NCBI GenBank assembly: GCA_026874595.1
Contig: CM049306.1
Coordinates: forward strand, 42,534,019-42,598,018
Direction: 5' to 3'
Source of the DNA: Sipunculus nudus
Lineage: Eukaryota > Annelida > Sipuncula > Golfingiida > Sipunculidae
DNA: 64,000 bases
Part shown: piece by piece, positions 50,486 to 63,346 of the stretch
Numbering within the stretch: position 1 is the stretch's first letter
How the letters are laid out: each line of letters begins with the position of its first letter
The notes under the pieces: model-generated
The model's database searches: none
The model's input: only the letters and a program-made list of their open reading frames with translations
What the model was told of the DNA's origin: nothing
Made by a program: the position numbers and the translations under genes

Positions 50486-52951
50486 GTTTATGTTTATGAA
50501 AGGTTAAAGAAATTATCTTTATTTAATACACCTTAAATATCGGGAATTTGGAATGGAGCCCCTAAAGTATTCATCTTTGTCCTTCTTTGTTCCAAATCTT
50601 AGGTGCATGGGTAAGAGATGACCCGATTTAAGTCTTGTGCGCATCTGGGTAAAGGGGCAGATCCATTAGGATTGCTTTGCCTTCTTGGAGTTATATATGC
50701 ACTTCTAACTTGTCCGTATACCTGATGTCCAAAATGTTTTTTTAAGGATTAAAATTCAATTTATCAAGAAGCTAACACGGTAAGATTCAAGATTCAAAAG
50801 GGTGGCTGCACAATTGAGGGGCCACTTTTGTTCTAGAGCAAGCTGTCTAGTGTCCAGCCATGGAGCTGACCAACTCTTTCATATTTCAGGTGTAGCTGAG
50901 CACACACCAACTTAATTTACTTTGAATCCTGGAATAGATTAATTGTGCTCTTTGACTACTGTCTAGTTATAAATAATGATAAAAATATGATATTTTTACT
51001 AAGACAGAGAATTTTGAGTATATCTATAGCAGAGTCTTATGGGAATTTCGTACCAGTGACAGCAGATGCAAAAAGGCCAGTTGCAAGTCACAACAAATGA
51101 TTCAATTCAGTTCTGTTGCTAGCTCTATGTGGTTTAAGTACCTCAGAATGTGATATGCCTAGTATTGCCTACACACATTAAAAATCATGAACAGGAAAAT
51201 GTTGATATATTAAGCCCTTAATGGGTTAATATATATCCTGTCAGATAAAGTTAAGTCATGATGATTAAATGTCTTGCCATATTTGTACCAATATTGATAC
51301 ACAACTTACCTGGACCAAGCTCTAATTGGTGTGGGGGGAAATAATGTTTACAGCACAGGTGAAACATTATCCAGGGAATCAATGAAAATCAATTGTGTCA
51401 CCCTCAGGGCTGTTCCACTAAACTCATTAGAATAACATTATTACCATAGAACAGATATACCAGAGAACTAACAGAATTAATTTTCTTGAATTGTAAATAC
51501 TGAATAAAATAAAAATCACTGGGCTGAAATGCAGGTACACTGAACTTACAATGCGAGTGAAGGATGATCATTTCATATAAATAATGTTTAATATTTTTCT
51601 AAATTATTTTCTATTTATTGAATGCTGCTTAAGTTCCAATACATTCATGAATGAAAATGCTGAGTTTGAAGAGATAAAAATTATAAACAGATTATAATAA
51701 TTAATACTGTTAGTAGAATATAATGCACATCTAAAAAAACACTCCAACAGTGTGACAACCAATACAATTTCAATAACTATCACTCAATATTAATACAAAT
51801 GTCATTTGAGCATTCATATTTGTATTTTGTAATACTGAAATTTAATTAAACTTCCTCCTGTAAAATTATCAATAAAATACTGAAAAAGGAAAGATGACAT
51901 TTTTAAATTTTTAATTTTTTTACAGACACTGTGGCTGAAGATGAAGCCATACAACAACAACAATATGCACATTAATAAAGACTTTCTTCAGTTACAAATT
52001 TTTACAAATGTAAAAGGCTACTTTCTATGTCCATATTTTCATTATTTTAATTTTTCATATGAATATTTTTAAAAATATGAATGCCTATAAATGTTAAATA
52101 TTTTAAAAATATTAATATTTTTAATTTTTCACATTTTCGGAATTTTTATAATGTTTTTCAACAATACATCTATACACAGTTGTTCACAGACTGTCAAATG
52201 TAATCACTACACTTCCTGGCAACAGCCCCTTGAGGTAAATCCCCAGATCAAACAACCAGAGCACTTGATCATGTGTGTAAATCGGGACCGGAAATTGGAC
52301 AAGTTATTCCCATAATGTCATGTGGCTGCTGAACCAAGGTACCCATTAGTTCTGTCATTTGTTGTAAAGTCATGAATTTTGTCAATAATCTGCTGAGCAT
52401 GAACAAACAATGCAACTGCATTTTGTATATAAAGTGATCCATGGGTCTTGACACTTTGCTGGCTCTGACCAGATGTTAGGCATTTTTTCCTCATAAAGTT
52501 AACAAACTGGAGTACCTATCCACAATTAATTTAGCCTTTTGAAAATCACATAGCTGTCTACAATTCCCATATAATTTATAATCCTTTCCTAATTTTAAAT
52601 GAGAAATTTAAGTCTTGGTCAAGCAAATCCAAGACAGTCACAGTCTTTAGCTAAATCGCAAAATTATTTGAACTGAAGCCAAATATATTACATTTGTTAA
52701 ATTCACTTAGTTTTATTTTTAATCCTGAATAATTTATTCATCAACCTGGAACATGTTATCTTTTATATCTTAAATTGTTTTGTCATATCTTACTTCCTGT
52801 TATATGTATATAGTTTTATCACTGTCATTTATTGTTATCTTTTGTCTTTAATTATCATGCCAACAATAATAAGGCTGTCATTTGCAAATTAGCTATAACA
52901 TATTAAAATTTATTTACATGGGCTAAACAAATTATACTATTTGATATTATT

Positions 52952-53137
52952 CAGTGGCAGATCTAGGGGGGGTGGGTCGTGATCCCCCCATTTGGAGCCA
53001 AAATTTTTTTTTAGGGTTTCAAACCAAATTTTGCCACCCTGACCCCCTCCTTCCCAGACCAGAGGACTTTTTTTAGGTTTTCTTTCAGTCTTCCTCGGTG
53101 TGACCCTCCCCTTTCCAATATCCTAAATCCACTCCTG
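52952..53137. mobile_element. Short inverted-repeat element with C/G runs (hAT-like)
   Basis: The left end CAGTGGCAGATCTAGG and right end CCTAAATCCACTCCTG are imperfect inverted repeats. CAGTGGC-GATC-AGGGGG termini are common in animal miniature hAT elements. Length 186 bp; no clear target duplication. Confidence 0.5.
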
Positions 53138-55254
53138 TTATCTGTTTTCATATTAATACCACACTACATAATACATTTATGACATGATTGTATTCACCAA
53201 ACACTCATTTGATTTTATAGACAAACGTGTGACTGTAAACAAGTCTAATCATGTGACAAAACACACTGAATGTCCTCCTACTTACCAGTCATAAAACCAC
53301 ACTCTATATGGCTCACCTGTTTTATAGGTGTAAAGTGTAAGTGGTTTGTCAGTGTCAGGTGTACATCAGATATGGCATCCACTTTCTAAATGCTATTACA
53401 AGGAGCCGACTACTTTTACATACAGATCAAATGGATTTGTGGTTAAAGCCATTCAGTGATATAGCATTACATTAGGTTTGACCATTTCCTATCAATTGAC
53501 ATTATTTTACTACATATTGTTAGTCAAATTAAAAATGGAAAGATCTGAGATAATATAAAAAATATGAAATCACAAAGAGCCATATACAGGCACATATATT
53601 ACCTGACTGTGTTTACAAACATGATGTTGATAATCAACTTCATACATCCTTCACACATGCGTTATAAGAACTTTTTACAACCAAAATTTCCCTCAGATCA
53701 TTAATATATACACAGAAGAAGCCAGAAATCACATAAATTCTTTTTCAAAAGGTAGGTGAATGGGCACATCTGTGATATAAGATACTGATATGCATGTAAC
53801 TTTCATGCTACCTTTGCAAATTAGAATGTGTGGCAGTCGACTGCATGCCTCTGCCAATACCACACGTAAACAATGGATCTGTCTCTTCATCATGATCCAC
53901 AAAATATTTGATAAGGGCTGTTCCTGGCACACTGCTCCAAAACACATGGTTCAGTAGGTTTATGGGTGTATAAAAAACTGACCAGCAAACCAACAAACAA
54001 CCAAACACAGACAGAAACATAACCTCCTAGGGTTGAGGAAAATATACTATAAAACACTACTGGTACATGCTGAAAATGTTAACTTATCTTATCATTATAT
54101 CAACATGAATTATCAATAAACTGCTATATCCTGAATGGCAAAACACATTCAAACATTTACAAGTCCCTTCTATTTGCTTATATGGAGTACATTCACACAG
54201 TTACCTTTGGATCCATGTTTACCTTGTTATGGTGACTGCGCTATGCAAATACCTCAATATATATGTACACAGACATAACTAGCCAACTGTACAGGTATGA
54301 AATAGATTTATAGTAGTCACTGAACTTAATGTGTGCAATACACATGTGTAGGGAAGAGACCAAACACAGCTTATGCCAAGGTGCTTATATGTCTAGAAAA
54401 TGTATACAGAGAGCATATTTCTTTTAAAAAAATATCTACATAAAATATTTGGACTCATCTGCCAAGCGTTTACCCATAGCAAATGCAAATATCAGTGTTG
54501 TGTCATAATAAGTGTGCCGTGAACTTAGCAAACTTACCTTTTTTTGTAAAGTCAGACTAATACTAAAAAAAAGGGGGGGGGGGGGCTGTCCAGAGTAAAA
54601 ATGGCACTCTTCCTGTGCTATCAGATAAAATTCTTCTGCATGACCTAAGTACATAAAAGTCTAGAATTATAAACTTAGATGACAGACTGGCAAAGTCTGA
54701 TATATACTGAGGGTTCTATAGGCTTCACTACCAAGGCCATTATTGGTACACTAAACGTAAATGCACAAAGACAGAGTCAACAACCTGTTTACCTTCAGTA
54801 GCCATGACACCTATACAGAGCCACGAGGCTTTAGGCGGGAATTTAAAGCTAACCTGTCCTCTATTGAAAAGCTCCTTCTAACAACACCACTGACCATTGC
54901 TGCATAATCAATGCAACACTTCTCTTCTAGATCTTCTACAAATGTCACCATGTTCAAGCTCAGCATTGGTTTCCCACAAACCCTGCTCACAACAGCTCTG
55001 CATGCAGGCTGACATGTCTGGATTTTCATACCTGGCATTTACCTGCCAATTTAAAGAAACCAGGTATTTACTATTGTACTATGTGATCATTGCTTGGAAG
55101 TATTACAATAATGTCATTATGCTTGTACAATTACCAAGTAACAAAAAAGAACACCACAAATGGTGCATAATATGCTCCTTGTATATCTTGTGACCACTGA
55201 CCTCAATGAATTTGCATGCATTTTGCTGAGTATATAATTCAGGTAAGAAACTCT

Positions 55255-55675
55255 ATTGGTAAATATGTATAATGCGTTTCATGAAAATCTTTAAGATTTT
55301 TTATAAGTCACCATGGTGCCACCAAAGTGTGGTGACCTCTGACCTCATTTAATATGCGTGGATTTTGCTAGAAAAAGAACAAACTAAAGTGAGATATTTT
55401 ATTGTTTAAAATTTCTGTTAAGTTTGATCAAAATCCATCAAATTCATCGTAAGTTATTGCAGCCACACTACAAAGTAGTCTAGTGACCTCTGATTTTGCC
55501 ATTAATCAAACTCAGGCGAGATAATCTATCAGTATAAGAAGTTATGATAAGTTTTGTGAAAGTCTATCCAAGCCCTGGTAAGTTGTGACACTAAAAGTTA
55601 ACGGACAGATGGACAGACGGACGGACCATAGGTATATACCATAATACATCCCGTCATAGCAGTGTATATAAAGGA
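55255..55675 (-). repeat. Dispersed repeat family C, copy 4
   Basis: Contains two internal versions of the CACCATGGTG / CTACAAAGTAGTCTAGTGACC module, TTTAATATGCGTGGATTTTGC, and ends with GGACAGATGGACAGACGGAC and ATACCATAATACATCCCGTC. It is the longest minus-strand copy. Confidence 0.65.
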
Positions 55676-56975
55676 TACTTTCATTATATTTCATAGTTGA
55701 TTAAAATTTGTCATAATATCAGTTTTAATAAAAAGGTCACATGTGAAGTCCTTTGCCCTAAAAGAAGCAGATTACAAGATGTTAAACATGACAAACATTG
55801 TGGACTCTATACCAGAAAAAGGGGATTCCTTGGCATTTTAACAACTGTCTAAACGACAACTGCAGAAATGCTCATTTGAAAATTGTTCAAGACTTGAAAA
55901 GAAGACCATTAAGGTTTTCAGCTCTTGAAGGAAATGGTAAATTTGAATTTTAATCTAATAAACAATCTGGCAATGAACAGGAACTAAAACTGAGTGGGTT
56001 TCAATGTAATTCACTGATATTTACTCATGAAATTTTGTTTTGCATTACTGGGTAATGGGACAACATTTTGTCATAGCTCTTCTTCCTGATAAATGTGTCA
56101 ATGTAGCTCTAGGTAACTGTCTACCCCCTTAAAAATGATGTGATAGGTTTGAAAATGAGAAATCTGGCCAGAATTGAGCATATAAAGAAGAAACTTTGGT
56201 GTACTTAATAACAATATCCCCCTAACTACACTCCCACTCCTTCAGATGGGTTTTGTATCTTTAGAGCTTATGAAAATATGTAATGACTAATGGTAAAAAT
56301 ATAAGATAGCCACAAATCACACTGGGAAAGTCCCTTTACAAAGTCCTCTCATCTGATCATACAGAGCTAACTGCACAAGGATTCTGTAAACAGATTATAT
56401 GTCAAAATTCAACCAGACAGCTTGTACTACCAGAAAATACTTTTATTTCGCCATTGTATGGGATATTAGTGGCTTCATAGAATTTCAACTAGCTGGCACA
56501 GTGTTTTCTTACTGTAGACTATGTTTAGGTTACTGCTGGTATTGCCTGCTGTGTAATGAAAGGAAAACGTAGAAAAAAATCCATTTTGATAACAATAGAC
56601 CGGCTTGCAATTCCATAGTATAAAAGGACCACTGTTCACTTCACATTATTATGCTGGAATACTGGTAATAATATCAACTGCTATCTGTATGTGAAGTCTA
56701 CTGGAACAATACATAACAGACGTGTCAAACCTCCAGGTCCCTGTCACGTCAGCAGGGAAGGCATTCAAACATTCTATACAGATTTTTTTAATGATTGAGA
56801 TGTTTTAAATTTTTTTTGTGAATCAATATACAATATGCTGAACTATTTCTAAATAAGCTGATCCTCAATCTTGTGGAGGAGTGGGACACACACAAAAGAA
56901 GACCCAAATAAGGTAGCAGCTGACATTTCTAAAATGAATGTATAAAAGTTGTTTTACATTCATATTATACCCATA

Positions 56976-57268
56976 AGGCCAAAAAAATAAAAGGGTATGG
57001 TTCTCAGGCACTTTTTTTTCAGAAATCAATGCGGGCGGGCGGTATTTTATTTTTGACCTTTTTTTGTATGTTTCGATAAAATGTTATATGATCAGGGAAA
57101 AGCATGTAAATGACAGGTTTCTTCTTTCTAAACAGGTAAAGCAACTACATAACAAAGGAAATTGTATCGAAATTGTATTATTTTACCATCACGAATGACA
57201 AAATCACAATAAAAATGTTTGATGGAGGGCGGTGCCTGAGAACCATACCTTTTATTTTTTTTTGGCCT
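56976..57268. mobile_element. MITE with about 37-bp terminal inverted repeats and TA target duplication, copy 1
   Basis: The left end AGGCCAAAAAAATAAAAGG then TATGGTTCTCAGGCAC is mirrored by GTGCCTGAGAACCATACC and TTTTTGGCCT at the right. It is flanked by TA on both sides (56974-56975, 57269-57270), as for Tc1/mariner-type elements. Length 293 bp. Confidence 0.85.
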
Positions 57269-57807
57269 TATAGACCTGCATTTCTTCAAACCATAATAAG
57301 TGCAGTCTTCTTTCTGATGGTATACAATCAAAATTTAAAAAGAATGAAAATTTTCAAATAGTCAGCTATTTTGAGGACCCAGGAGGGCCCGAAACAGCAA
57401 GCTAATTTATAGCCAGCTCATATTTAACTGCTTGACAATATCTCATGTCACTGTCTACCTTCAAACTGAAATTTCAATTTGTGATTTACTGAATAATTTT
57501 AAATTTCATTTTTAAAGAAGATGGACACATGGTAGAGGGAAAAAATGGTTTGGAGATATTGTCAAGTAGGTTAATATTAGCCCACTAAAAAGTTGCTTGC
57601 TGTTATTTGTTGCATACTTAAGTAAGATAACTATTTAAAATTTTAATTTTTTTAACTTAATGTTAAATAAATTTCTGCATTAACTATAATAGTTTTAGCT
57701 TATAGTCATGTTATGTCATACATGTACTTGCCTTCTGACAACTAAGTTATTTACTGAGTACATTAAAAGGCACAAATAAGGGAAACTAAACTATAGTTGC
57801 AATATTT

Positions 57808-58040
57808 GTTTAATTTGGATCATGCAGCTAAATTCCACAATCTACCATATGGTATCTAGATAATTGTTGTATGAGATTATTTACATGGTGGCAGAGAGTG
57901 GAAATACACAACATCACTACATGTACCTGTTTAATATTGATCCTGTAGTTTAATTTTACAAAACACAATAGTATACATGTATCTAGATAATACCATGCTG
58001 GCAGAGTGCAGAATTAATCAATATTACTATTTGTAACTAT
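57808..58040. repeat. Diverged 121-bp tandem duplication
   Basis: GTTTAATTTGGATCATGCAG at 57808 and GTTTAATATTGATCCTGTAG at 57929, with TATCTAGATAAT and GGCAGAG in matching positions. Confidence 0.65.
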
Positions 58041-58945
58041 ATAAAGTGGAACTGCTCCCATGTTTTTTAAAGCTGATGACTGAATGATCTAAAAAATTTA
58101 CAAAAGGCACTTTCTTTCCTTCTATTCATTATGTTCTTCAACTGAGGCATGATATTATCAGCTTGTCTTGTATATAAAATGATCATGTGCAAACTTGACT
58201 GTTTAAAAATTGAACCATCCCTGCTTAGTTTATATCATTTTTCTGTAGTTCAAAGTTTCTGTACTATTTGTAACAGTGTCATTGTTTCTACTGTCTGTTG
58301 GATAGTCGCCTTTCTACTGTAAAAACCAATTCAAGCATTAAAAAGCACAAATATTAATACCTAAATTTATATAGGCACTTTGCAAAGTGTCATCTAGAAA
58401 CTGATATTTAGATAATTAATATAATTTTCATATAATTATCTTTTGAATAACCTTTTTAGTAAAATATGAACAACAATCCTTTGAGCCCTCATACCCCGAA
58501 CTGGCTACTGTTGGAACTCTGCCTGATTTTTTCCCCACATTTCAGCCTAAGATTCTTACATCTAGAGATGTAATAAACCAAGAAAGAATTTTGGCCACAA
58601 CAACCACAATGAAGTGTGTTTAATATCTGTCAAAGTTGGTTAATATAGGAAAAAAATGTAATGTCTCACGAGACCTTTATAGTAATATCCTTGGGAGAAT
58701 GACCTGTCTTATATAAGCGTGTTGTGATATGGAGCATCTGAACTTTGAGAAGATCAATGTGTTGCTATGGTTGAGCGGTTATCCATGGAGACCATGGTGA
58801 TGTGTCTGGGTGGAGGATGAACACGTGTCTATTGGGGTCATCAAGTACATCATGTTACCGTGGCACTCAGTTGTCATGGTGAGTGACTCCTCATGAAACA
58901 CACCTTTGTCAAACTTTTTAAAATCAAAATTTTAGAAGGAAAGAA

Positions 58946-58983
58946 CTCTCTCTCTCTGTCTCTCTCTCTATATATATATATAT
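58946..58983. repeat. (CT)n(TA)n microsatellite
   Basis: CT dinucleotides interrupted once by GT, followed by a TA run. Confidence 0.9.
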
Positions 58984-60183
58984 AAAACAGAGAGAGATAT
59001 AAGAGGGAGAATGTGCTCAAGTGTTAAGTAAAGGTAAAACAAGCATGGATACATATAACATTCCACATTTATTATATGTTCAAAAGAAGAAAAAGGACCT
59101 TATCAGTTCCAATGTAGATACAGAAAGTTCTATTCAATCAGTTTAACCTTTAATCTCACCAGTTGTAATGTATATTTAACCAAAAAATATAATATATGTT
59201 AAAATGTGTACACTATCACAACACTTTGTCCAATATACAGATAATTTGTATCATATATCATATCATATCAATATTAAATTGACTATTAAGTCAAATGTAT
59301 TAGATATAGGCCAGTACACACTTTTTTACATACTTTTCTAATTAGCTATTATACAGTTAATTTAACATTAATAATGATTATCATAAGTAATATTATAAAC
59401 ATACTTTATTGGAGCATTATAATTATTACTGTCACAATAATAGTTAAAATGTTCTAATAAAGAAAGTTAATTATAAAGACAATTATTATATGAATAATAT
59501 AAAAATAAATCAATAAATTATGATGATATATAATGATAATTTTTTTAACAGAAATAACAATCTTGTTATTTTTTTTATTTGAACCTGCCAGTCAAGAGAC
59601 ATGTTTATGATTATGATTGTGCGAAAAGTTTAATAATACACAAAGACACATTTTCCTTTTTCTTAAATTGCACTTGATTTAATAATTAAAATCTAAATTT
59701 TAAATTAATCTAAATGCAAATTTGAGTCAAAACTAAAAACATTTTTTTCTTTATGAATATCAAAATCTGCATTTTTTTTTTTGTTTCAATTGAAATCAAT
59801 AGATAAATTTAAATGTTCTCATAAGATGTTTCCCTTTAAACAAACATTTTGAGTAATACACAGTTTCACTTTCAGCCAAAAGTTTGCTAATTTATCAGTT
59901 AATGCTGACAGGTGGCGCCACCCATCATACTTTTGCAACAGGTGTTTTCACTATTGGAGTTTTTTAACCGCCCTTGACTTCGTAAATAACGCCAGAAATA
60001 TTTTTATCTTCCATTGATATACATGATACCTACCGTTGTTAATCCTACAGGGCCACAGGATTTTTGATAACTGGGTTTAAATTGCACAAATAGTAAGTAA
60101 AACACATTACCCGAGTCATGCCTGTTCCTGGTTGCCCCGCTAACCGCACGGGCCTGTTGCTATATGTAAACAAATTAACTCAC

Positions 60184-60290
60184 CTTTCAACTCACCACAC
60201 CGGAAACCTCACCTGCGGAAGGGCCATGTAACGTGGATAAATGCCCTAATTATTGTAACCTATTTAATTGACCTAGTTCAAATGTTGTTC
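60184..60290 (-). other. TTC41: Candidate non-coding first exon of the TTC41-like gene
   Basis: Two good minus-strand donors occur here: AAAG|GTGAGT with last exon base 60184, and CGCAG|GTGAGG with last exon base 60213. An ETS-like CCGGAAAC (60200-60207) is close by. Transcription from the shared promoter would start somewhere above 60213. Only the donor sequences are direct evidence; the start is unknown. Confidence 0.35.
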
Positions 60291-60299
60291 TGATTATAA

Positions 60300-60318
60300 C
60301 CAATAAGCATGGGCCACG
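60300..60318 (+). promoter_or_regulatory. ER-stress response element, exact CCAAT-N9-CCACG
   Basis: CCAAT at 60300-60304, nine bases, CCACG at 60314-60318. This is an exact match to the ERSE consensus bound by NF-Y and ATF6/XBP1, about 200 bp upstream of the HSP90B1 start codon. Confidence 0.85.
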
Positions 60319-60338
60319 CTAAGGTATCGAGGCCAGAA

Positions 60339-60357
60339 CTTGGTCGTTTTGGATTGG
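60339..60357 (-). promoter_or_regulatory. Degenerate ERSE-like site
   Basis: On the minus strand CCAAT-N9-CCAAG, one mismatch from the ERSE consensus with exact spacing. It lies between the two exact sites. Confidence 0.45.
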
Positions 60358-60380
60358 TTTACGTGTTGCACATGACTCGT

Positions 60381-60399
60381 CGTGGTCGGCTGTGATTGG
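60381..60399 (-). promoter_or_regulatory. ER-stress response element, exact, reverse orientation
   Basis: CGTGG at 60381-60385, nine bases, ATTGG at 60395-60399. Read on the minus strand this is exact CCAAT-N9-CCACG. Confidence 0.85.
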
Positions 60400-60411
60400 T
60401 GGGCTGTTATG

Positions 60412-60419
60412 TGACGTGG
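60412..60419 (+). promoter_or_regulatory. UPRE core TGACGTGG
   Basis: TGACGTGG matches the ATF6/XBP1 UPRE core. It sits 12 bp from the reverse ERSE and about 100 bp before the HSP90B1 ATG. Confidence 0.6.
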
Positions 60420-60515
60420 GGGATTCCCTCGTAGTGTTCCCTTCCATCACCACAAACTGGGCAGTGTTGGTGTGGATTTCAGACAGGACTCTGTCCGCAC
60501 TCCGAGAAAAAGACC

Positions 60516-62172
60516 ATGTCTCGGAAATATCTTTTCCTAGGTCTCCTAGGATTAGTATTATTAACAGGTGAGTGTATACAATAAATGTGTTAATAGCGTA
60601 CTTGCAATGTTAATTCCTATTGAAATCTAGCCGGTAAGTTTGACAGGATTGACGTAGCCCGTTTGCGCACATGCACTGCATTCCGCCCCATTTTTGTCCA
60701 TCCACGCTGTTCTGTTGTTCTGGGTAGGCTTACAAGTGTCAGCTTCCAAATATAGCATCACTTGCCATATAAAGTACACCCATTGTTTTTCACAAAATTG
60801 ATACCATTGTGGGCATGGTCAGTTTATGAGCTTAAACCACAATGGACGCCAAATGAAGTCTTGACAGTTTTTGACAGGCGCGCCCAGGCTGGCTTCACCC
60901 ACGTGCTATCAATGGCAACATTTACTTGACTTAGTAACCCGTAATTGACTGTGAAGCATCTCGCTGAAGACTTGCAGCTGCTGTCTGTTTATAGTTTTTT
61001 TAATGTGGTTAGAAATATCCTGAACTTAAGAGGGAATCGCCCGAAATGGGTCTAAATTGACCCGTCAGAGCGTGTGGGCGGTGTCCCTTTTGACGTTTCG
61101 TGATTCCCTGATTTGGTCTTTATTTTTCAGTATAAATAACATTTTCACTTTCACTTCAGTTTCACGTTTTAACAAGTAACCAGTTTGCTGAAAATTACAT
61201 GTACTCTTTTGGTGAATTCTTGCCCAAATTCAAGATACTGCTTCAGTCAAAATATTTTTCCACCATGGAGCTGATGGCCATTTTTATTTTTAAACTTTGT
61301 TAATTATAATAGAATGACCAACTCAAAAACCATTTTTATACTTGTTCAAGTTAGATGCATAAAAGGAGTGAAGATTGGATATTTGCCCAAATCGAGAGCT
61401 GCTATTAGTGTTGAATTAATACTTGAAAATATTATCAGAGAACACTGAATCATACACGCCCACTAAGTCACACCCACCCCTTGTCATGTACTGTCATCTC
61501 ATGAACATCACAAGCCTCCCCCCCCCTATGTATATAATCATTAGTTGCCAAACTTGAGCAATTAAAAATATCATTCTATATTTGCACCAATTATATGAAA
61601 ATGATAAGATGCCAATTTATTGATTGTGCTACATTGTTAAAACTGAAAATTTTAACATGATTTATCATTTGATAAGATTTGATGATACAGTATTCTTCAA
61701 ACGAATTTTTGTTCTAGTTGGTTCATTGCAAGCATAATTAAAAACCAGTTTTATTTGTGGTCACATTCCTTTTGCAAAGAAATGGGTAACATCACTCATC
61801 AGGTTTAAGTAAAATATACTGCTAACATACAACACTTGATATTTTTGTTATCCAGAATTTACTTTACAAGTCATAAATTTCATGGACAGTAATCATTCAT
61901 ATCTTACAAAGTTTTTATTTTAACAATACATTTTACTTTATAATTTGTTACAGAGACTTGTTTGAATGTATTGTGATTAAGTCCATCCTCCTGAGACCAG
62001 GGATTTGATTTGCTTTCTTTTTGTTTTGTGACTAATGACTTACTTTTTTGTGTATATTCAAAGCCTTGGCAGCAGCAGAAGATGTACAGACAGACGAAGC
62101 GGACGCTGTAGTAGAGGAAGACATTGGTAAAAGCAGGGATGCTTCAAAAACAGACGATGAAGCAGTACAAAG
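60516..62172 (+). CDS. HSP90B1: HSP90B1 / endoplasmin (GRP94), first two coding exons; continues past the window
   Basis: ER-lumenal HSP90-family chaperone. Coding exons are 60516-60567 and 62064-62172 (161 nt, 53 complete codons, ending in phase 2 at donor AG|GTCAGT). Residues 1 to about 20 form a signal peptide (MSRK, then hydrophobic LFLGLLGLVLL, then ALA before AEDV). The following acidic stretch contains VEEDIGKSRDASKTDDE and AVQR, which aligns with the GRP94 pre-N domain just before its ATPase domain. The ATG is the first after the promoter elements and is preceded by AAAAAGACC. Exon 3, expected to open with acidic residues before the ATPase domain, is not in the remaining 1.8 kb. The short coding segment limits certainty, but the signal peptide, the conserved motif, the ERSE promoter and the TTC41 neighbour agree. 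Confidence 0.88.
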
Positions 62173-63346
62173 GTCAGTTTTATCTTTTATAATTGATATA
62201 ATCAATCAAATGACTGGTGCCTCTTTAGTAGTAACATAAAAGTCAGTGACACCGCTTTGTTGGCCATGAAGGGCTGATTTGATAATTTAGCTACATTTGC
62301 ACTACAGTTATCAATATAAATGTGTACAGTGGAGCCTGTCTGAAAGACCACATGTCTATTAAGAACACCCTTGAGTGAACTGAAAGCATTCTGTTTATTA
62401 TAATTGACCTGTCTAATAAGACCACCTGCAAATTAAGACCATTTTTGGCCAGTCCCAGGAGTTTCACTATTTATGTGCAGATGTTCTTCATAAAATCATA
62501 CGTTTTGGAGTAGGGATTAAGAAGTAGTTTCCTTTGTGAATTGTTGCAGTACCATAATCTTGCACAATGGGTCTAAATTCTAATGAGCGTCTTGTGTGGG
62601 TTTTGCAGTGTCAGTCGTCATTAGAGATCAAATCTTAAATGTTAGATACAACACTCCTGTGTTGCACAGTGTGATAAATCATGTGGCTAACAGGTGGTTT
62701 AGGAAAGAGAATTACCCACAGGTTAATATATCAAAATGTATTGTGTGACAGTAGATAATGGCTTACACCTTTAGATTAATTTTAGTAATAATAAGTATTG
62801 AAATTTGCTTACTGTTTATCTGTGATTGATATTTTTTGCTATGTAGTAAAATAATAATTCTTGTCTTCACTAGAGTTGTGTTAAACACTAGTTGTAGCCA
62901 TGTTCAAACAATATCAGTTGCGACTGTTCAGTTATTTGTCACTTTTTGCCACCTTAAGCCTGTATCCACACGGCACAGTATGACATGATGTCTTTTCATC
63001 TAGTTGTGAAAAATGACTTGCCATATGATACCGACTGTCAGTACATACATCTGCTATAGATGATATCAGAATTTGGATTTGGCATATCAGATTAAATCTT
63101 CAAGCAAAAATTATTTCTGCTTGGTGAAACAGACTTGCATATGAAATTATATTCCAGTGTCAAGTTCTAAATCTTTTAGAAAATTTTATGGTGTTACAAG
63201 TTTAAGAAGGGCAGTTAAACCAGGTTATAACCTATGATTAAAACCTTTATGCCTAAAAGTAAAACTTGCAGACCCTGCTGAAATCTGTCTTGAACCAAGA
63301 CCAGTGCCTTATTTGACCTGTCTATATAATAGAATATATAGTGCTA
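62173..63346. other. HSP90B1 intron 2, no feature seen
   Basis: AT-rich intron sequence. I see no exon, RNA gene or recognisable repeat before the MITE at 63347. Confidence 0.6.

Larger units (their letters stand above)
44680..60183. other. 15.5-kb region without convincing coding exons; probable first (5' UTR) intron of the TTC41-like gene
   Basis: No open frame here shows domain motifs or spliced continuity. The content is AT-rich sequence with a Helitron-like copy (47882-48780), family C copies (48850, 55255), inverted-repeat elements (52952, 56976), G runs (46375, 54573), a 121-bp tandem duplication (57808) and a CT/TA microsatellite (58946). The intron assignment rests on an acceptor at 44680 and donors near 60184 and 60213 on the minus strand. 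Confidence 0.45.
60214..60515. promoter_or_regulatory. Probable bidirectional promoter between TTC41-like and HSP90B1, with UPR elements; HSP90B1 5' UTR at the right
   Basis: A CpG-containing stretch of about 300 bp upstream of the HSP90B1 ATG. It holds two exact ERSE sites, one near-match and a UPRE core. No TATA box is seen. The HSP90B1 leader probably starts between 60420 and 60470. GRP94 promoters in vertebrates are known to be driven by ERSEs through ATF6/XBP1 with NF-Y. Confidence 0.75.

Noticed and set aside
54811-55038. 75-codon minus-strand open frame
   Set aside because: No recognisable domain, no consistent splice partners and no similarity to the flanking genes.
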